The notes: generated by a model from the letters alone, not told the origin. Positions 8,536 through 17,318 are shown, numbered from the stretch's first letter. The stretch: 64,000 bases of DNA from Mycolicibacterium iranicum (GCF_001650495.1 NZ_LWCS01000087.1:1-64000), one strand, 5' to 3'. Numbers and translations are program-made.

Positions 8536-8778
8536 ATGACCCAGAATCAATGGCCGCCGGGGCAGGACGCCGACGACGGGACGGTGAAAATCGACTGCGA
8601 CGACTGTGCCGTCCGCGGTCCTGGATGCCAAGACTGCGTCGTCAGCGTGCTTCTGGGGGTTCCCGACACACTGCACATGGACGAGCGCCGCGCACTGGAG
8701 GTACTGGCCGAGGTGGGCCTGGCTCCCAAGTTGCGGCTGGTCCCGATCCACCGGCAGAGTGGTACCGGAGTGGCCTGA
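8536..8778 (+). CDS. Small cysteine-rich protein, four-Cys motif
   Basis: An 80-residue protein starting at an ATG preceded by a purine-rich GAGAGGA ribosome-binding site. The main feature is a compact cluster, C-x2-C-x6-C-x2-C (CDDCAVRGPGCQDC, about residues 20-33), compatible with one zinc or iron-sulfur site. A C-terminal part (LHMDERRALEVLAEVGL) looks helical. I recall similar small unannotated proteins in other mycobacteria ahead of the Rv2190c homologue but no known function. It lies between the 10-bp repeat array and the NlpC/P60 gene. Confidence 0.7.
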   Translation: MTQNQWPPGQDADDGTVKIDCDDCAVRGPGCQDCVVSVLLGVPDTLHMDERRALEVLAEVGLAPKLRLVPIHRQSGTGVA

Positions 8779-8839
8779 CGACACGCATCGGTCCGGCGCT
8801 CCCGATCCTTGAAGATGACTGCTAAATTTGCCTCTTCCG

Positions 8840-8869
8840 TTGGACAAGGCCGTTGCCGTTTCGTAACCT
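8840..8869 (+). promoter_or_regulatory. Putative sigma-A-type promoter of the NlpC/P60 gene
   Basis: TTGGAC (8840-8845) and TAACCT (8864-8869) are separated by 18 bp, close to TTGACA and TANNNT. The inferred transcript would start near 8876, about 50 nt before the TTG start codon. Confidence 0.4.
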
Positions 8870-8928
8870 ATCTGAGACCTAAGTGAGTTCGAGGCGGCTC
8901 GTCACGGTAGTTGAAGGACGCAAAAAAC

Positions 8929-10092
8929 TTGAGGCTCGACCGCGCGCACAGGAGCATTCGCCGAACTCGGCAACCCCTCATCAGCTTGTTGGCCGCCGTG
9001 GCTCTGGCCGGCGCCGTGCTGACCGGGCAGGCCTACGCCGATCCCGCCGAAGACGCTCTAGCAAAGCTGAACGATCTCTCACGTCAAGCTGAACAGACCA
9101 CCGAGGCCATGCACTCGGCGCAGCTGGACCTCGACAACAAGCTGGCGATCCAGCAGGCCGCTGAGACCAAGCACGCCAGCGACGTCGCGGCCATGGAGTC
9201 CGCCAAGGCGCAGCTGGGCGACTTCCAGGGCAAGGTCGACAAGCTCGCCGCCGCGCAGTACATGGGCGGGCGTGCATCCGGTTTCGACGCCATCCTCACC
9301 GCTTCGTCACCGCAGGGCCTGATCGACCAGCTCTCCGTTCAGAGGGTCATGGCCGGCGAGATGCAGTCTCAGATGGCCGCCTTCCGTGAGGCCGGAGCGC
9401 GGGCCGAGGTCGCCGAGCAGGCGTCGGCCGCGTCCGCTGCCGAAGCCAAGACCGCCGCCGAGCAGGCCGCCGCGGTGCGCGCGGACCTCCAGTCCAAGCA
9501 GAGCCAGCTGCAGACCCAGATCGCGATTGTCAAGGCGCAGTACGAGGCGCTGACCCCGGTTCAGCGCGAAGCGCTGGCTGCGGCACCACCGCCGCCGCCG
9601 ATCCCGGCCGCTGCACCGCCACCACCCGCCCCGGGTCAGGACCCTGCGATCCTCGCCGCACCCCCGGCTCCGCCGATTCCAGGTGCACCGCCTGCCCCTG
9701 GTGTCCCGGGTGTCATCCCGCCGGGCGACGTCGCTCCGCCCGGATCCCCGGCTGCCACCACCGTCATCCAAGCTGCGCTGAGCCGTATCGGTTCTCCCTA
9801 CTCGTGGGGTGGTTCCGGCCCCAGCGCCTTCGACTGCTCCGGTCTCGTGATGTGGTCGTTCCAGCAGGCGGGAATCTCGCTGCCGCATTCCAGCCAGGCG
9901 CTGGCCCGCGGTGGGCAGCCGGTGTCGACGGACCAGATGCAGCCGGGTGACCTCGTCACCTACTACTCCGACGCATCTCACGTCGGTATCTACATCGGCG
10001 ACGGAATGATGGTGCACGCCTCCACCTACGGCACACCGGTGCGCGTCGCCCCGGTGAACAATGCGCCCATCTACAACGTCCGTCGGTACTGA
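8929..10092 (+). CDS. Secreted NlpC/P60 peptidoglycan endopeptidase (Rv2190c-like)
   Basis: A 387-residue exported cell-wall hydrolase. An Arg-rich start and hydrophobic signal end at about AYA-DPAED; a long Ala/Gln-rich coiled coil follows (about residues 45-210), then a Pro-rich linker, and a C-terminal NlpC/P60 domain with catalytic Cys303 (FDCSGLVMW), His351 (SHVGIYIGDG) and His363. It most likely cleaves stem-peptide bonds. The TTG at 8929 is chosen because AAGGA lies 10 nt before it and the protein then aligns with Rv2190c as remembered; a TTG at 8911 overlaps that site. The next gene appears to start at a CTG overlapping this stop. Confidence 0.9.
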   Translation: MRLDRAHRSIRRTRQPLISLLAAVALAGAVLTGQAYADPAEDALAKLNDLSRQAEQTTEAMHSAQLDLDNKLAIQQAAETKHASDVAAMESAKAQLGDFQGKVDKLAAAQYMGGRASGFDAILTASSPQGLIDQLSVQRVMAGEMQSQMAAFREAGARAEVAEQASAASAAEAKTAAEQAAAVRADLQSKQSQLQTQIAIVKAQYEALTPVQREALAAAPPPPPIPAAAPPPPAPGQDPAILAAPPAPPIPGAPPAPGVPGVIPPGDVAPPGSPAATTVIQAALSRIGSPYSWGGSGPSAFDCSGLVMWSFQQAGISLPHSSQALARGGQPVSTDQMQPGDLVTYYSDASHVGIYIGDGMMVHASTYGTPVRVAPVNNAPIYNVRRY

Positions 10093-10898
10093 TTCCGTCC
10101 AGGGGCTCACGCTCCGCCACCCGTCGCAGGCTCGGTGCCGTGCTCGGCGCGGAGCTCCTCTGTGCGGTGTTCTTCGTCAACGGTCCGCAGCTGGCGCCAT
10201 CGGGTCCCACGGTCGCCGTCTCCGTTGCCGATGAGCGACCCGCGCAACTGCCGGGGACGCGCTCGGTGTCCACGCCCGACGGTCGCACCGCGCAGCTGAT
10301 CGATCTCGGTGCGATCGGCGGGAATGGGCTCATCGATCGCATCGCCGACGAATTGCCCGGCGCCACCGAGGCCGTCACCGCGTTCTGGGGTTCTGACTGG
10401 CGTCGTGACATCTCCATCGTCGTCGCGGGATCCGCGGAACAGTTCGAAGTGCTGGCGGGCGGTGGACCCGACATCGCCGCCACGACGACCGTCGACCGCA
10501 TCATGTTCTCGCCGGATGCGACCGCGATGAACGACACCGATCTGCGAACGGTGTTGCGCCACGAGCTTTTTCACTACGCAGCCAGGGCCGACACCGCAGC
10601 AGACGCGCCCGTATGGCTCACCGAAGGGGTCGCCGACTACGTCGGTAGACCGCCGGCCCCGACCGCCCCTGCTCCACCGATCGCGCTTCCGACGGACGCC
10701 GAACTGAATACTCCCGGGCCCGGACGCTCAGCCGCCTACGACCGCGCATGGGAGTTCGCCACCTACATCGCCGGCACCTACGGCATCGACAAGCTGAGAG
10801 CGCTCTACGTCGCCGCGTGCGGGCACGGGCACCCCGACGTGGATACCGCGATCCGGGAGGCTCTCGGTGTGGACGTCTCCGAGGTGCTGAGCCGGTGA
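10089..10898 (+). CDS. Exported gluzincin-like metallopeptidase domain protein (Rv2189c-like), probable CTG start
   Basis: About 269 residues with HELFH (158-162) and a downstream Glu (WLTEGVADY, Glu179), the zinc-ligand layout of gluzincin peptidases. A basic RRR stretch and hydrophobic segment (LGAVLGAELLCAVFF) form a signal anchor. The frame has no ATG, GTG or TTG before the hydrophobic core; the first GTG (10140) would remove the arginines. A CTG at 10089 overlaps the NlpC stop as CTGA, like the ATGA/GTGA junctions elsewhere, so I propose it. Peptidase activity is inferred. The last bases overlap pimB' as GTGA. Confidence 0.72.
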   Translation: MIPSRGSRSATRRRLGAVLGAELLCAVFFVNGPQLAPSGPTVAVSVADERPAQLPGTRSVSTPDGRTAQLIDLGAIGGNGLIDRIADELPGATEAVTAFWGSDWRRDISIVVAGSAEQFEVLAGGGPDIAATTTVDRIMFSPDATAMNDTDLRTVLRHELFHYAARADTAADAPVWLTEGVADYVGRPPAPTAPAPPIALPTDAELNTPGPGRSAAYDRAWEFATYIAGTYGIDKLRALYVAACGHGHPDVDTAIREALGVDVSEVLSR

Positions 10899-12031
10899 AG
10901 CGGGTTCTGCTGGTCAGCAACGACTTCCCACCGCGACGTGGCGGCATCCAGTCCTATCTGGAGGCGCTCGTCGGCCAACTCGTGGCCTCCGGCGACTACG
11001 CGCTCACCGTGTACGCGCCGAAGTGGAAGGGCGCCGAGGAATACGACTCGGTCGCCACCGCGACGGGTTATCGGGTCGTCAGACATCCGGGAACGCTCAT
11101 GGTTCCCGAGCCGACGGTCGCGTTGCGGATGCGGCGCTTGATCGCCGAGAACGACGTCGACACCGTCTGGTTCGGGGCCGCGGCACCGCTGGCGTTGCTG
11201 GCCCCACTGGCGCGCGCGGCCGGTGCGCAACGCGTCATCGCCAGCACGCACGGCCACGAGGTCGGGTGGTCGATGTTGCCGCTGGCGCGAACGGCGTTGC
11301 GCCGCATCGGTAATGACACCGATGTCGTCACCTACATCAGTGACTACACCCGCAACCGGTTTGCATCCGCGTTCGGCGCGCAAGCAGCGCTCGAACATGT
11401 GCCGCCCGGCGTGGACACCGAGCGTTTCGTGCCCGACGAAGTGGCCAGGGCCAAACTACGGGCCCGGTACGGACTCGGCGACAGGCCCGTGGTGGTGTGT
11501 CTGTCCCGGCTGGTACCCCGAAAGGGCCAGGACATGCTGATCCGGGCGCTGCCCGCGATCCGGCAACGGGTGCCCGGCGCCGCGCTCGTGATCGTCGGCG
11601 GTGGACCGTACCGCACGTCGCTGCATCGCCTCGCGCACACCTTCGGGGTCGCCGAACATGTGGTGTTCACCGACGGTGTCCCCGGTGACGAGCTACCCGC
11701 CCACCACGCGATGGCCGATGTCTTCGCGATGCCCTGTAGGACACGAGGATCCGGCCTCGACGTCGAGGGGCTCGGCATCGTCTACCTGGAGGCGTCGTCC
11801 ACCGGGGTGCCGGTGGTCGCGGGCAGGTCCGGCGGCGCCCCGGAGACCGTCGTCGACGGGCAGACGGGTCATGTCGTCGACGGCTGGGATGTCGGCGCGA
11901 TCGCCGCGGCGGTCGGCAATCTGCTCGCGGACCCCGCCCGCGCCGCCGAAATGGGCGCCGCGGGCAGGCGGTGGGCTGTCGACAACTGGCAGTGGAGCAG
12001 GCAGGCGCAACGCCTGTCCCGGCTGCTCTAA
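10895..12031 (+). CDS. pimB: Phosphatidylinositol monomannoside mannosyltransferase PimB' (GT4)
   Basis: A 378-residue GT-B fold glycosyltransferase that adds the second mannose from GDP-mannose in early PIM synthesis at the cytoplasmic face of the membrane. Seen: N-terminal SNDFPPRRGGIQSY, the sugar-nucleotide region LSRLVPRKGQD, and the GT4 E-x7-E-type motif within DVEGLGIVYLEA, then SGGAPETV. Length agrees with M. tuberculosis Rv2188c (385). The GTG at 10895 overlaps the preceding stop as GTGA. Its TAA overlaps the convergent fadD15 stop at 12028-12031. Confidence 0.92.
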   Translation: MKRVLLVSNDFPPRRGGIQSYLEALVGQLVASGDYALTVYAPKWKGAEEYDSVATATGYRVVRHPGTLMVPEPTVALRMRRLIAENDVDTVWFGAAAPLALLAPLARAAGAQRVIASTHGHEVGWSMLPLARTALRRIGNDTDVVTYISDYTRNRFASAFGAQAALEHVPPGVDTERFVPDEVARAKLRARYGLGDRPVVVCLSRLVPRKGQDMLIRALPAIRQRVPGAALVIVGGGPYRTSLHRLAHTFGVAEHVVFTDGVPGDELPAHHAMADVFAMPCRTRGSGLDVEGLGIVYLEASSTGVPVVAGRSGGAPETVVDGQTGHVVDGWDVGAIAAAVGNLLADPARAAEMGAAGRRWAVDNWQWSRQAQRLSRLL

Positions 12032-13836
12032 CCCTTTGCGTACAGTGCGTCGATGTCGGCGGCGAACTTCTCCGCGACCACCTTGCGCTTCACCTTCAGC
12101 GTGGGCGTCAACTCGCCGGTGTCCTCGGTGAAATCGACCGGCAGGATCCGGAACTTGCGAATCTGCTCGGCCTTCGACACGGCCTCGTTGGCGTCCTTGA
12201 CCGCCAACTCGATCTCGGCGAGCAAGTCGGGATCGTCGGACAGATCGGCGACCGACGCGACGGAATTCTTGCTGTTGCGTTCTTTCCAGCCGGCAAACGC
12301 CTCGGGGTCGATGGTGATCAGCGCCGCGATGAACGGCTGCTGATCTCCGACGGCCATGGCCTGGCTGATGATCGGATGCGCGCGCAGACGGTCTTCGAGC
12401 AGCGCGGGGGCCACGTTCTTGCCGCCCGCGGTCACGATGATCTCCTTCTTACGACCGACGATCGAGACGAAGCCGGCCTCATCGATCGCCGCGAGATCGC
12501 CGGTGTGGAACCAGCCGTCGGTGAAGACGGCCTTGGTCTCTTCCTCGTTACCCCAGTAGCCGTGGAACACGACGCCGCCCTTGACCAGCAGTTCGCCATC
12601 CTCGCCGAGCTTCATGCTGTTGCCGGGCAGCAGCTTGCCGACCGATCCCACCCGCAGGTCACCGACTCTGTTGACGGTGATCGCGGCGCTGGTCTCGGTG
12701 AGCCCGTAGCCCTCGTAGATCGACAGCCCGACGCCGCGATAGAAGTGGCCGAGCCGGGCACCCAGCGGCGCCCCGCCGGAGATCGCGACGCGGCAGCGAC
12801 CGCCCAGCGCTGCGCGCAGCTTCCCGTACACCAACCTGTCGAAGACCGCGTGTTTGAGCCGTAACAGCAGACCCGGCCCGCCGGTGTCCTGGGCCTTGCT
12901 CCACTCGATCGCAGTTTCGGCCGCAGCTGCGAAGATCTTGCCCTTGCCGCTGCTTTCGGCGTTCAACTCGGCGGTGTTGTACACCTTCTCGAACACCCGC
13001 GGCACCGAGACCACCAGCGTGGGCTGGAACACCGCGAGCATCGGAACCAGGTTCTTGATGTCGCTGGTGAATCCCAATGTGACACCGCTGCTGAACGCGG
13101 CGATGGTCAGCGCACGCGCCAGCACGTGCGCGAGCGGAAGGAAGACCAACAGTTTTTCGCCCTTGGCCAGGTGCTCGGGGAAGCAGTACTGCGCCCCGCG
13201 GATTTCGAAGAGCAGATTCGAATGGGTGAGCTGGCAGCCCTTGGGGCGTCCGGTGGTGCCAGAGGTGTAGATCAGCGTCGCGGCGTCGGAGGACTTGATG
13301 GCGGAAACGCGCTCGTCGACGGCGGCGGCGTCGACCTCGCGGCCGGCCTCGGTCAGCTCGTCGAGCGCGTGAGTTCGGCTGCCCTCGATGATGTATACCT
13401 TGCGCAGCTGCGGCAGCTCGTCGCGGTGCTGCTCGATGCGTGCGGCGTGAGCATCCGTCTCGGCGATCGCGGCGACGGCGCCCGAGTCCGCGAGCACGAA
13501 ATGCACCTGCTCAGCCGAGCTCGTCTCGTAGATGGGCACAGTCACCGCGCCGACCGACAGGATCGCGAAGTCGAGGATCGGCCACTCGTAACGGGTTGCA
13601 GACAGCACCGCGACCCGGTCTCCGGGCTGGATACCCTGGGCGATCAAACCGCGTGCCGCCGAGCGAATCTGCTCGGCCGCCTGCCCGCTCGTCACGTCGA
13701 CCCAGTTGCCATCGACGAGACGCTGGAAAATTACGTGGCCCGGGTCGTCTCGCTCGTGGACATATACGGAGCTGACGATGCTGTCGTGCTCGTCGACGGT
13801 GAACGGTGCCGGAACGGTGAACTCACGCGAAGTCAT
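12028..13836 (-). CDS. fadD15: Long-chain fatty-acid CoA ligase FadD15
   Basis: A 602-residue AMP-forming acyl-CoA synthetase. The P-loop-like motif LIYTSGTTGRPKG, the GYGLTE motif, the GWFHTGD motif and the C-terminal GRKKEIIVTAGGKNV motif appear in order; the catalytic lysine region lies near the end. M. tuberculosis FadD15 (Rv2187) has 600 residues. The long open frame continues upstream, but only the ATG at 13836 gives the family N-terminus (MTSREFTVPAPF). It converges on pimB' with a 4-bp stop overlap, without room for a terminator. Confidence 0.93.
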   Translation of the reverse strand: MTSREFTVPAPFTVDEHDSIVSSVYVHERDDPGHVIFQRLVDGNWVDVTSGQAAEQIRSAARGLIAQGIQPGDRVAVLSATRYEWPILDFAILSVGAVTVPIYETSSAEQVHFVLADSGAVAAIAETDAHAARIEQHRDELPQLRKVYIIEGSRTHALDELTEAGREVDAAAVDERVSAIKSSDAATLIYTSGTTGRPKGCQLTHSNLLFEIRGAQYCFPEHLAKGEKLLVFLPLAHVLARALTIAAFSSGVTLGFTSDIKNLVPMLAVFQPTLVVSVPRVFEKVYNTAELNAESSGKGKIFAAAAETAIEWSKAQDTGGPGLLLRLKHAVFDRLVYGKLRAALGGRCRVAISGGAPLGARLGHFYRGVGLSIYEGYGLTETSAAITVNRVGDLRVGSVGKLLPGNSMKLGEDGELLVKGGVVFHGYWGNEEETKAVFTDGWFHTGDLAAIDEAGFVSIVGRKKEIIVTAGGKNVAPALLEDRLRAHPIISQAMAVGDQQPFIAALITIDPEAFAGWKERNSKNSVASVADLSDDPDLLAEIELAVKDANEAVSKAEQIRKFRILPVDFTEDTGELTPTLKVKRKVVAEKFAADIDALYAKG

Positions 13837-13935
13837 CGGAGTTGGGGACCCTCTCGCTTTACAGGCCGCAATGTGTTGTACAGCGTAGTCGTCCTGCGGG
13901 CGACTGCGGTCAGACATATGTGAAGCTTGTTCGTC

Positions 13936-14334
13936 ATGAACAGCATCCAGATCGCCGACGAGACGTTCATCGCGGCCGATCCCGTGGCTGTCGGCAAGGC
14001 GGTGGCGGATAGGGCGAACTGGTCGCGGTGGTGGCCCGACCTGCGGCTGACCGTCGTCGAGGACCGCGGCGAGGTCGGACACCGCTGGACGGTGACAGGT
14101 GCGCTGACAGGGACCATGGAGATCTGGCTGGAACGGGTGGGTGGGGCGCTCGATGGCGTCATCCTGCACTACTTCCTGCACGCCGAGCCCTCCGGTGCGG
14201 CGGCCCGGGACCTTGCGAAGATGAACCTGCCGAAAATGAACCATCGCCGCCGCGTCGCGGGCAAGGACATGGCCTTCGAGGTGAAGCGCACGCTCGAAGC
14301 GAACCGCCCCATCGGGGTATCGCGATTGGCATGA
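13936..14334 (+). CDS. SRPBCC (polyketide cyclase-like) protein, Rv2186c-like
   Basis: A 132-residue protein with the helix-grip pattern of the START/SRPBCC superfamily: an N-terminal strand (IADETFIAADP), a WSRWWPDLRLTVV segment and a long C-terminal helix rich in Arg, Lys and Met. It is divergent from fadD15 and followed 72 bp later by a second SRPBCC gene, so the two may be paralogues. In M. tuberculosis the same place holds Rv2186c, unknown function. I chose the ATG at 13936; a TTG at 13927 would add three residues. Confidence 0.75.
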   Translation: MNSIQIADETFIAADPVAVGKAVADRANWSRWWPDLRLTVVEDRGEVGHRWTVTGALTGTMEIWLERVGGALDGVILHYFLHAEPSGAAARDLAKMNLPKMNHRRRVAGKDMAFEVKRTLEANRPIGVSRLA

Positions 14335-14406
14335 ACTATTACGGCTATACCTGCGGCGGGGGAGTAGATTTCTGGCCAGCGACCAGACCATAGCGGGAAG
14401 GCTCCA

Positions 14407-14844
14407 GTGGCAGACAAGACGGCGCAGACCATCTATATCGATGCCGATCCGTCGACGGTGATGGACGTCATCGCCGATATCGGCTCCTACCCGGACTGGG
14501 TCGCCGAGTACAAGGAGACCGAAGTCCTCGAAGCCGACGCCGAGGGTTATCCGAAGGTGGCGAGGCTGGTTCTGGATGCCGCGGTCCTCAAGGACAGTAT
14601 GGTGCTGGCCTACGAGTGGCCCAAAGACCACAAGTCGGTGACGTGGTCGCTGGTGTCGAGTAACCTGCTGAAGTCGCTGGACGGTGCATATCGGTTGGCG
14701 CCCAAGGGGTCTGGCACCGATGTCACCTATGAGCTGTCAGTCGACCTGATCATCCCGATGATCGGCCTACTCAAGCGCAAAGCCGAGCGGCGTCTCACCG
14801 ACACCGCGCTGAAGGATCTCAAGAAACGAGTCGAGGCTGACTGA
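14407..14844 (+). CDS. SRPBCC-family protein TB16.3 (Rv2185c-like)
   Basis: A 145-residue cytosolic protein of the START/SRPBCC fold, expected to bind a hydrophobic ligand. The sequence (YIDADPSTVMDVIADIGSYP, SLLKS-like segment, GSGTDVTYEL) aligns closely with my memory of M. tuberculosis TB16.3. The GTG start follows GGAAGG. It heads a tight group with the ArsA-like ATPase and the small CPVC protein; its last codons overlap the proposed CTG start of the ATPase. Confidence 0.88.
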   Translation: MADKTAQTIYIDADPSTVMDVIADIGSYPDWVAEYKETEVLEADAEGYPKVARLVLDAAVLKDSMVLAYEWPKDHKSVTWSLVSSNLLKSLDGAYRLAPKGSGTDVTYELSVDLIIPMIGLLKRKAERRLTDTALKDLKKRVEAD

Positions 14845-16096
14845 GGGCGAAGGTGCTGCCCGGATCAGTCTGTTCGTCGGCAAGGGCGGCGTAGGTAAGT
14901 CGACGCTGGCGACCGCCACGGCCGTGCGTGCAACACGTGCCGGAATGCGGGTCCTTCTGGTGTCCACCGATCAGGCTCACTCCATCGGCGACGTCCTCGG
15001 CGTTCACCTCGTGCCCACCGGGCGACGGGAGCCCACCCGTGTGCTGGCCGAGCTGGACACCGCAGAATCCGGCGGCGGTTCGCTGGATGCACTCGCGCTG
15101 GACACGCTGGCCCTGTTGGCCGCCAGGTGGCCAGGGGTTGCCCACCCAATGGCGCAACGATTCCCCGACTCCGATATCGGAGACATTGCCTCAGAGGAGC
15201 TTTCGGCGCTCCCCGGGGTGCAGGAGGTGCTCGGTCTGTACGAGGTGGGTGAACTCGCGAGTTCCGGGCAATGGGATCTCGTGGTGGTCGACTGCGCCTC
15301 GACGGCCGATGCGATGCGAATGTTGACATTACCGGCGACGTTTGCGCTCTACCTGGAGCGCGCCTGGCCGAGGCACCGCCGCTTGTCCAATGCCGACGAC
15401 CCGAGGACGGCGCTGGTGGTGGGTGTCCTCGAGCGGGTCGGCGCGGCAACCGACGAGCTGAGTACGCTGCTGACCGACGGAGACCGGGTCAGCGCCCATC
15501 TGGTGCTCACGGCCGAACGCGTCGTCGCCGCAGAAGCGACCCGGACGCTGGGCACGCTGTCCCTGATGGGAGTGCGGGTCGCTGAGTTGATCGTGAATCA
15601 GGTTCTGGTGCAGGACGATTCATTTGAATACCGCAACCTGCCTGCGCACCCCGCCTTCGACTGGTACTCGGAGCGGATTTCCGAGCAGCAGACCGTGCTC
15701 GACCAGCTTGATCACGCGATCGGAGATGTCCAGCTCGTCATGGTGCCGCACCTGGCGGGTGAACCGATTGGCCCCAAGGCGCTGGGCGAACTGCTCGAGT
15801 GTGCCCGCAGGCGAGACGGGTCGCCGCCGCCGGGTCCGCTGCGGCCGATCGTGGACCGCGAATCGGGAACCGGACTGGATGCGGTGTATCGACTGAGGCT
15901 GGAGCTGCCGCAGGTGGACTCGTCTGCCCTGTCGTTGGGTAGGGTCGACGACGACTTGATCATCGGCGTCGGCGGTATGCGGCGTCGTGTTCGCCTTGCA
16001 TCGGTGCTGCGGCGGTGCATCGTCATCGGCGCGCACCTCCGCGGCAGCGAGTTGACGGTGCGATTCCGACCGAATCCGGAGGTGTGGCCGCGGTGA
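14837..16096 (+). CDS. ArsA/GET3-like anion-transporting ATPase (Rv2184c-like), probable CTG start
   Basis: About 419 residues. The deviant Walker A motif GKGGVGKST lies at the very N-terminus, followed by STDQAHSIGDVLG (switch I-like) and LVVVDCAST as in ArsA-family ATPases. Such proteins move anions or insert tail-anchored proteins; the substrate is unknown here. No ATG, GTG or TTG exists in frame between an upstream stop (14810-14812) and the Walker A motif; the first, GTG 14924, lies after it and would destroy the enzyme. A CTG at 14837, just after GAGG and overlapping the previous stop, gives a natural N-terminus. The next gene overlaps as GTGA. Confidence 0.82.
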   Translation: MTEGEGAARISLFVGKGGVGKSTLATATAVRATRAGMRVLLVSTDQAHSIGDVLGVHLVPTGRREPTRVLAELDTAESGGGSLDALALDTLALLAARWPGVAHPMAQRFPDSDIGDIASEELSALPGVQEVLGLYEVGELASSGQWDLVVVDCASTADAMRMLTLPATFALYLERAWPRHRRLSNADDPRTALVVGVLERVGAATDELSTLLTDGDRVSAHLVLTAERVVAAEATRTLGTLSLMGVRVAELIVNQVLVQDDSFEYRNLPAHPAFDWYSERISEQQTVLDQLDHAIGDVQLVMVPHLAGEPIGPKALGELLECARRRDGSPPPGPLRPIVDRESGTGLDAVYRLRLELPQVDSSALSLGRVDDDLIIGVGGMRRRVRLASVLRRCIVIGAHLRGSELTVRFRPNPEVWPR

Positions 16097-16479
16097 GTGG
16101 GGCTCACTCCGACCTGGGGCCGGAATTGCGCGCGCTGGCCCAGTCGATCCTGGACAAGCTGGACCCTGCGATCCGGCTGGCCGCAGCTCGCGCGCAGTCG
16201 GCGAGTAGCAGCCCGGGCCCCTGCCAGCAGGTGTGGTGTCCCGTATGCGCACTCGGGGCACTCATCTCCGGTGAGCAGCATCCGCTTCTCGACGTGGTCG
16301 CCGAGCACAGTGTGGCGCTGCTGACCCTCGTCAAGGCGATGGTCGACACCGTCGACGGGAACGCAGGGGGGTCACCGCTGCCTCCCGATCCACCGACGCC
16401 CGGCGGTCCGCCCGACGACCCCGGGCCGCCGCCGCCCCCTGGGCGCTATCAGCACATCCCGGTCGACGTCGAAGAGTAG
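16093..16479 (+). CDS. Small conserved protein with CPVC motif (Rv2183c-like)
   Basis: A 128-residue protein starting at GTG 16093, which overlaps the ATPase stop as GTGA. It has an N-terminal helix (ELRALAQSILDKLDPAIRLA), a short Cys cluster (C-x4-CPVC, about residues 42-49), a helical segment and a Pro/Gly/Asp-rich tail. It is likely translated together with the ArsA-like ATPase and may be its partner; this is inference from gene order, which is the same in M. tuberculosis. The Cys cluster could bind metal. Confidence 0.75.
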   Translation: MSGAHSDLGPELRALAQSILDKLDPAIRLAAARAQSASSSPGPCQQVWCPVCALGALISGEQHPLLDVVAEHSVALLTLVKAMVDTVDGNAGGSPLPPDPPTPGGPPDDPGPPPPPGRYQHIPVDVEE

Positions 16480-16595
16480 CGACGGTGCCGGTCGGGTAAA
16501 ACTACTCAGCCGGTGATGTGGTCGCACGCACAGGCCGTGGGTAAGGTTGTCGCAGAGCATATGGACCGCGCCGCGGTCGGTGATCCGGAGGGGCT

Positions 16596-17318
16596 ATGTG
16601 GTACTGGCTTTTCAAGTACGTCCTTCTGGGTCCGTTGTTGGCATTGATCGCCCGGCCGAAAATTGAAGGGCTGGAACATATTCCGGCTGACGGATCGGCG
16701 ATCCTGGCCAGCAACCACCTGGCCGTGATGGACAGCTTCTATCTGCCTCTGATGGTCCGCAGGCGAATCACCTTCTTGGCCAAATCGGAGTACTTCACCG
16801 GTACCGGGGTCAAGGGACGGTTTCTCGCGTGGTTCTACACCGCAGTCGGCCAGGTGCCGATCGACCGGACCGACGCCGACAGTGCGCAGGCCGCGCTGAA
16901 CACCGCCGAGCGCATCCTCGGCCAGGGCAAGTTGCTGGGCATGTATCCGGAGGGAACGCGCTCCCCTGACGGCAGGCTCTACAAGGGCAAGACGGGTTTG
17001 GCCCGGTTGGCACTGCAGACCCAGGTTCCCGTGATTCCCGTCGCCATGATCGGAACCGACCAGGTCAACCCGCCAGGAAAGGGATTGAGGCCCGGACGGG
17101 TGACGATCCGGGTCGGCGCGCCGATGGACTTCACGCGCTTCGACGGGCTGGCCGGCAACCGCTTCATCGAGCGGGCGGTCGTCGACGAGGTGATGTACGA
17201 GTTGATGCGGCTTTCGGGCCAGGAGTACGTCGACCTCTACGCCGCAGACGTCAAACAGGGAAAAGGTGACGCCGCCCCCAAGACCCCGACCCGTCTTCCG
17301 GAGTCCGCAGCCGGTTAG
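16596..17318 (+). CDS. 1-acyl-sn-glycerol-3-phosphate acyltransferase family protein (PlsC-like, Rv2182c-like)
   Basis: A 240-residue membrane-associated acyltransferase. The catalytic HX4D box is SNHLAVMDSFY (His and Asp at about residues 39 and 44) and the substrate-binding box is PEGTRSPDGRLYKGK. A short N-terminal hydrophobic segment could anchor it. Expected role: acylating lysophosphatidic acid or a related acceptor in phospholipid or PIM synthesis. The ATG follows a strong GGAGGGG site. The stop overlaps the convergent mannosyltransferase stop at 17315-17318. Confidence 0.87.
   Translation: MWYWLFKYVLLGPLLALIARPKIEGLEHIPADGSAILASNHLAVMDSFYLPLMVRRRITFLAKSEYFTGTGVKGRFLAWFYTAVGQVPIDRTDADSAQAALNTAERILGQGKLLGMYPEGTRSPDGRLYKGKTGLARLALQTQVPVIPVAMIGTDQVNPPGKGLRPGRVTIRVGAPMDFTRFDGLAGNRFIERAVVDEVMYELMRLSGQEYVDLYAADVKQGKGDAAPKTPTRLPESAAG

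Noticed and set aside
6905..8539. Plus-strand open frame of 544 codons over the exonuclease gene
   Set aside because: Antisense to the nuclease with clear catalytic motifs; no recognisable protein features, and it runs through the minisatellite.
14407..16096. Programmed frameshift fusing TB16.3 to the ArsA-like ATPase
   Set aside because: No classic slippery site and pseudoknot are evident in the 33-nt window where it could occur; a CTG start is simpler. Kept only as an alternative.
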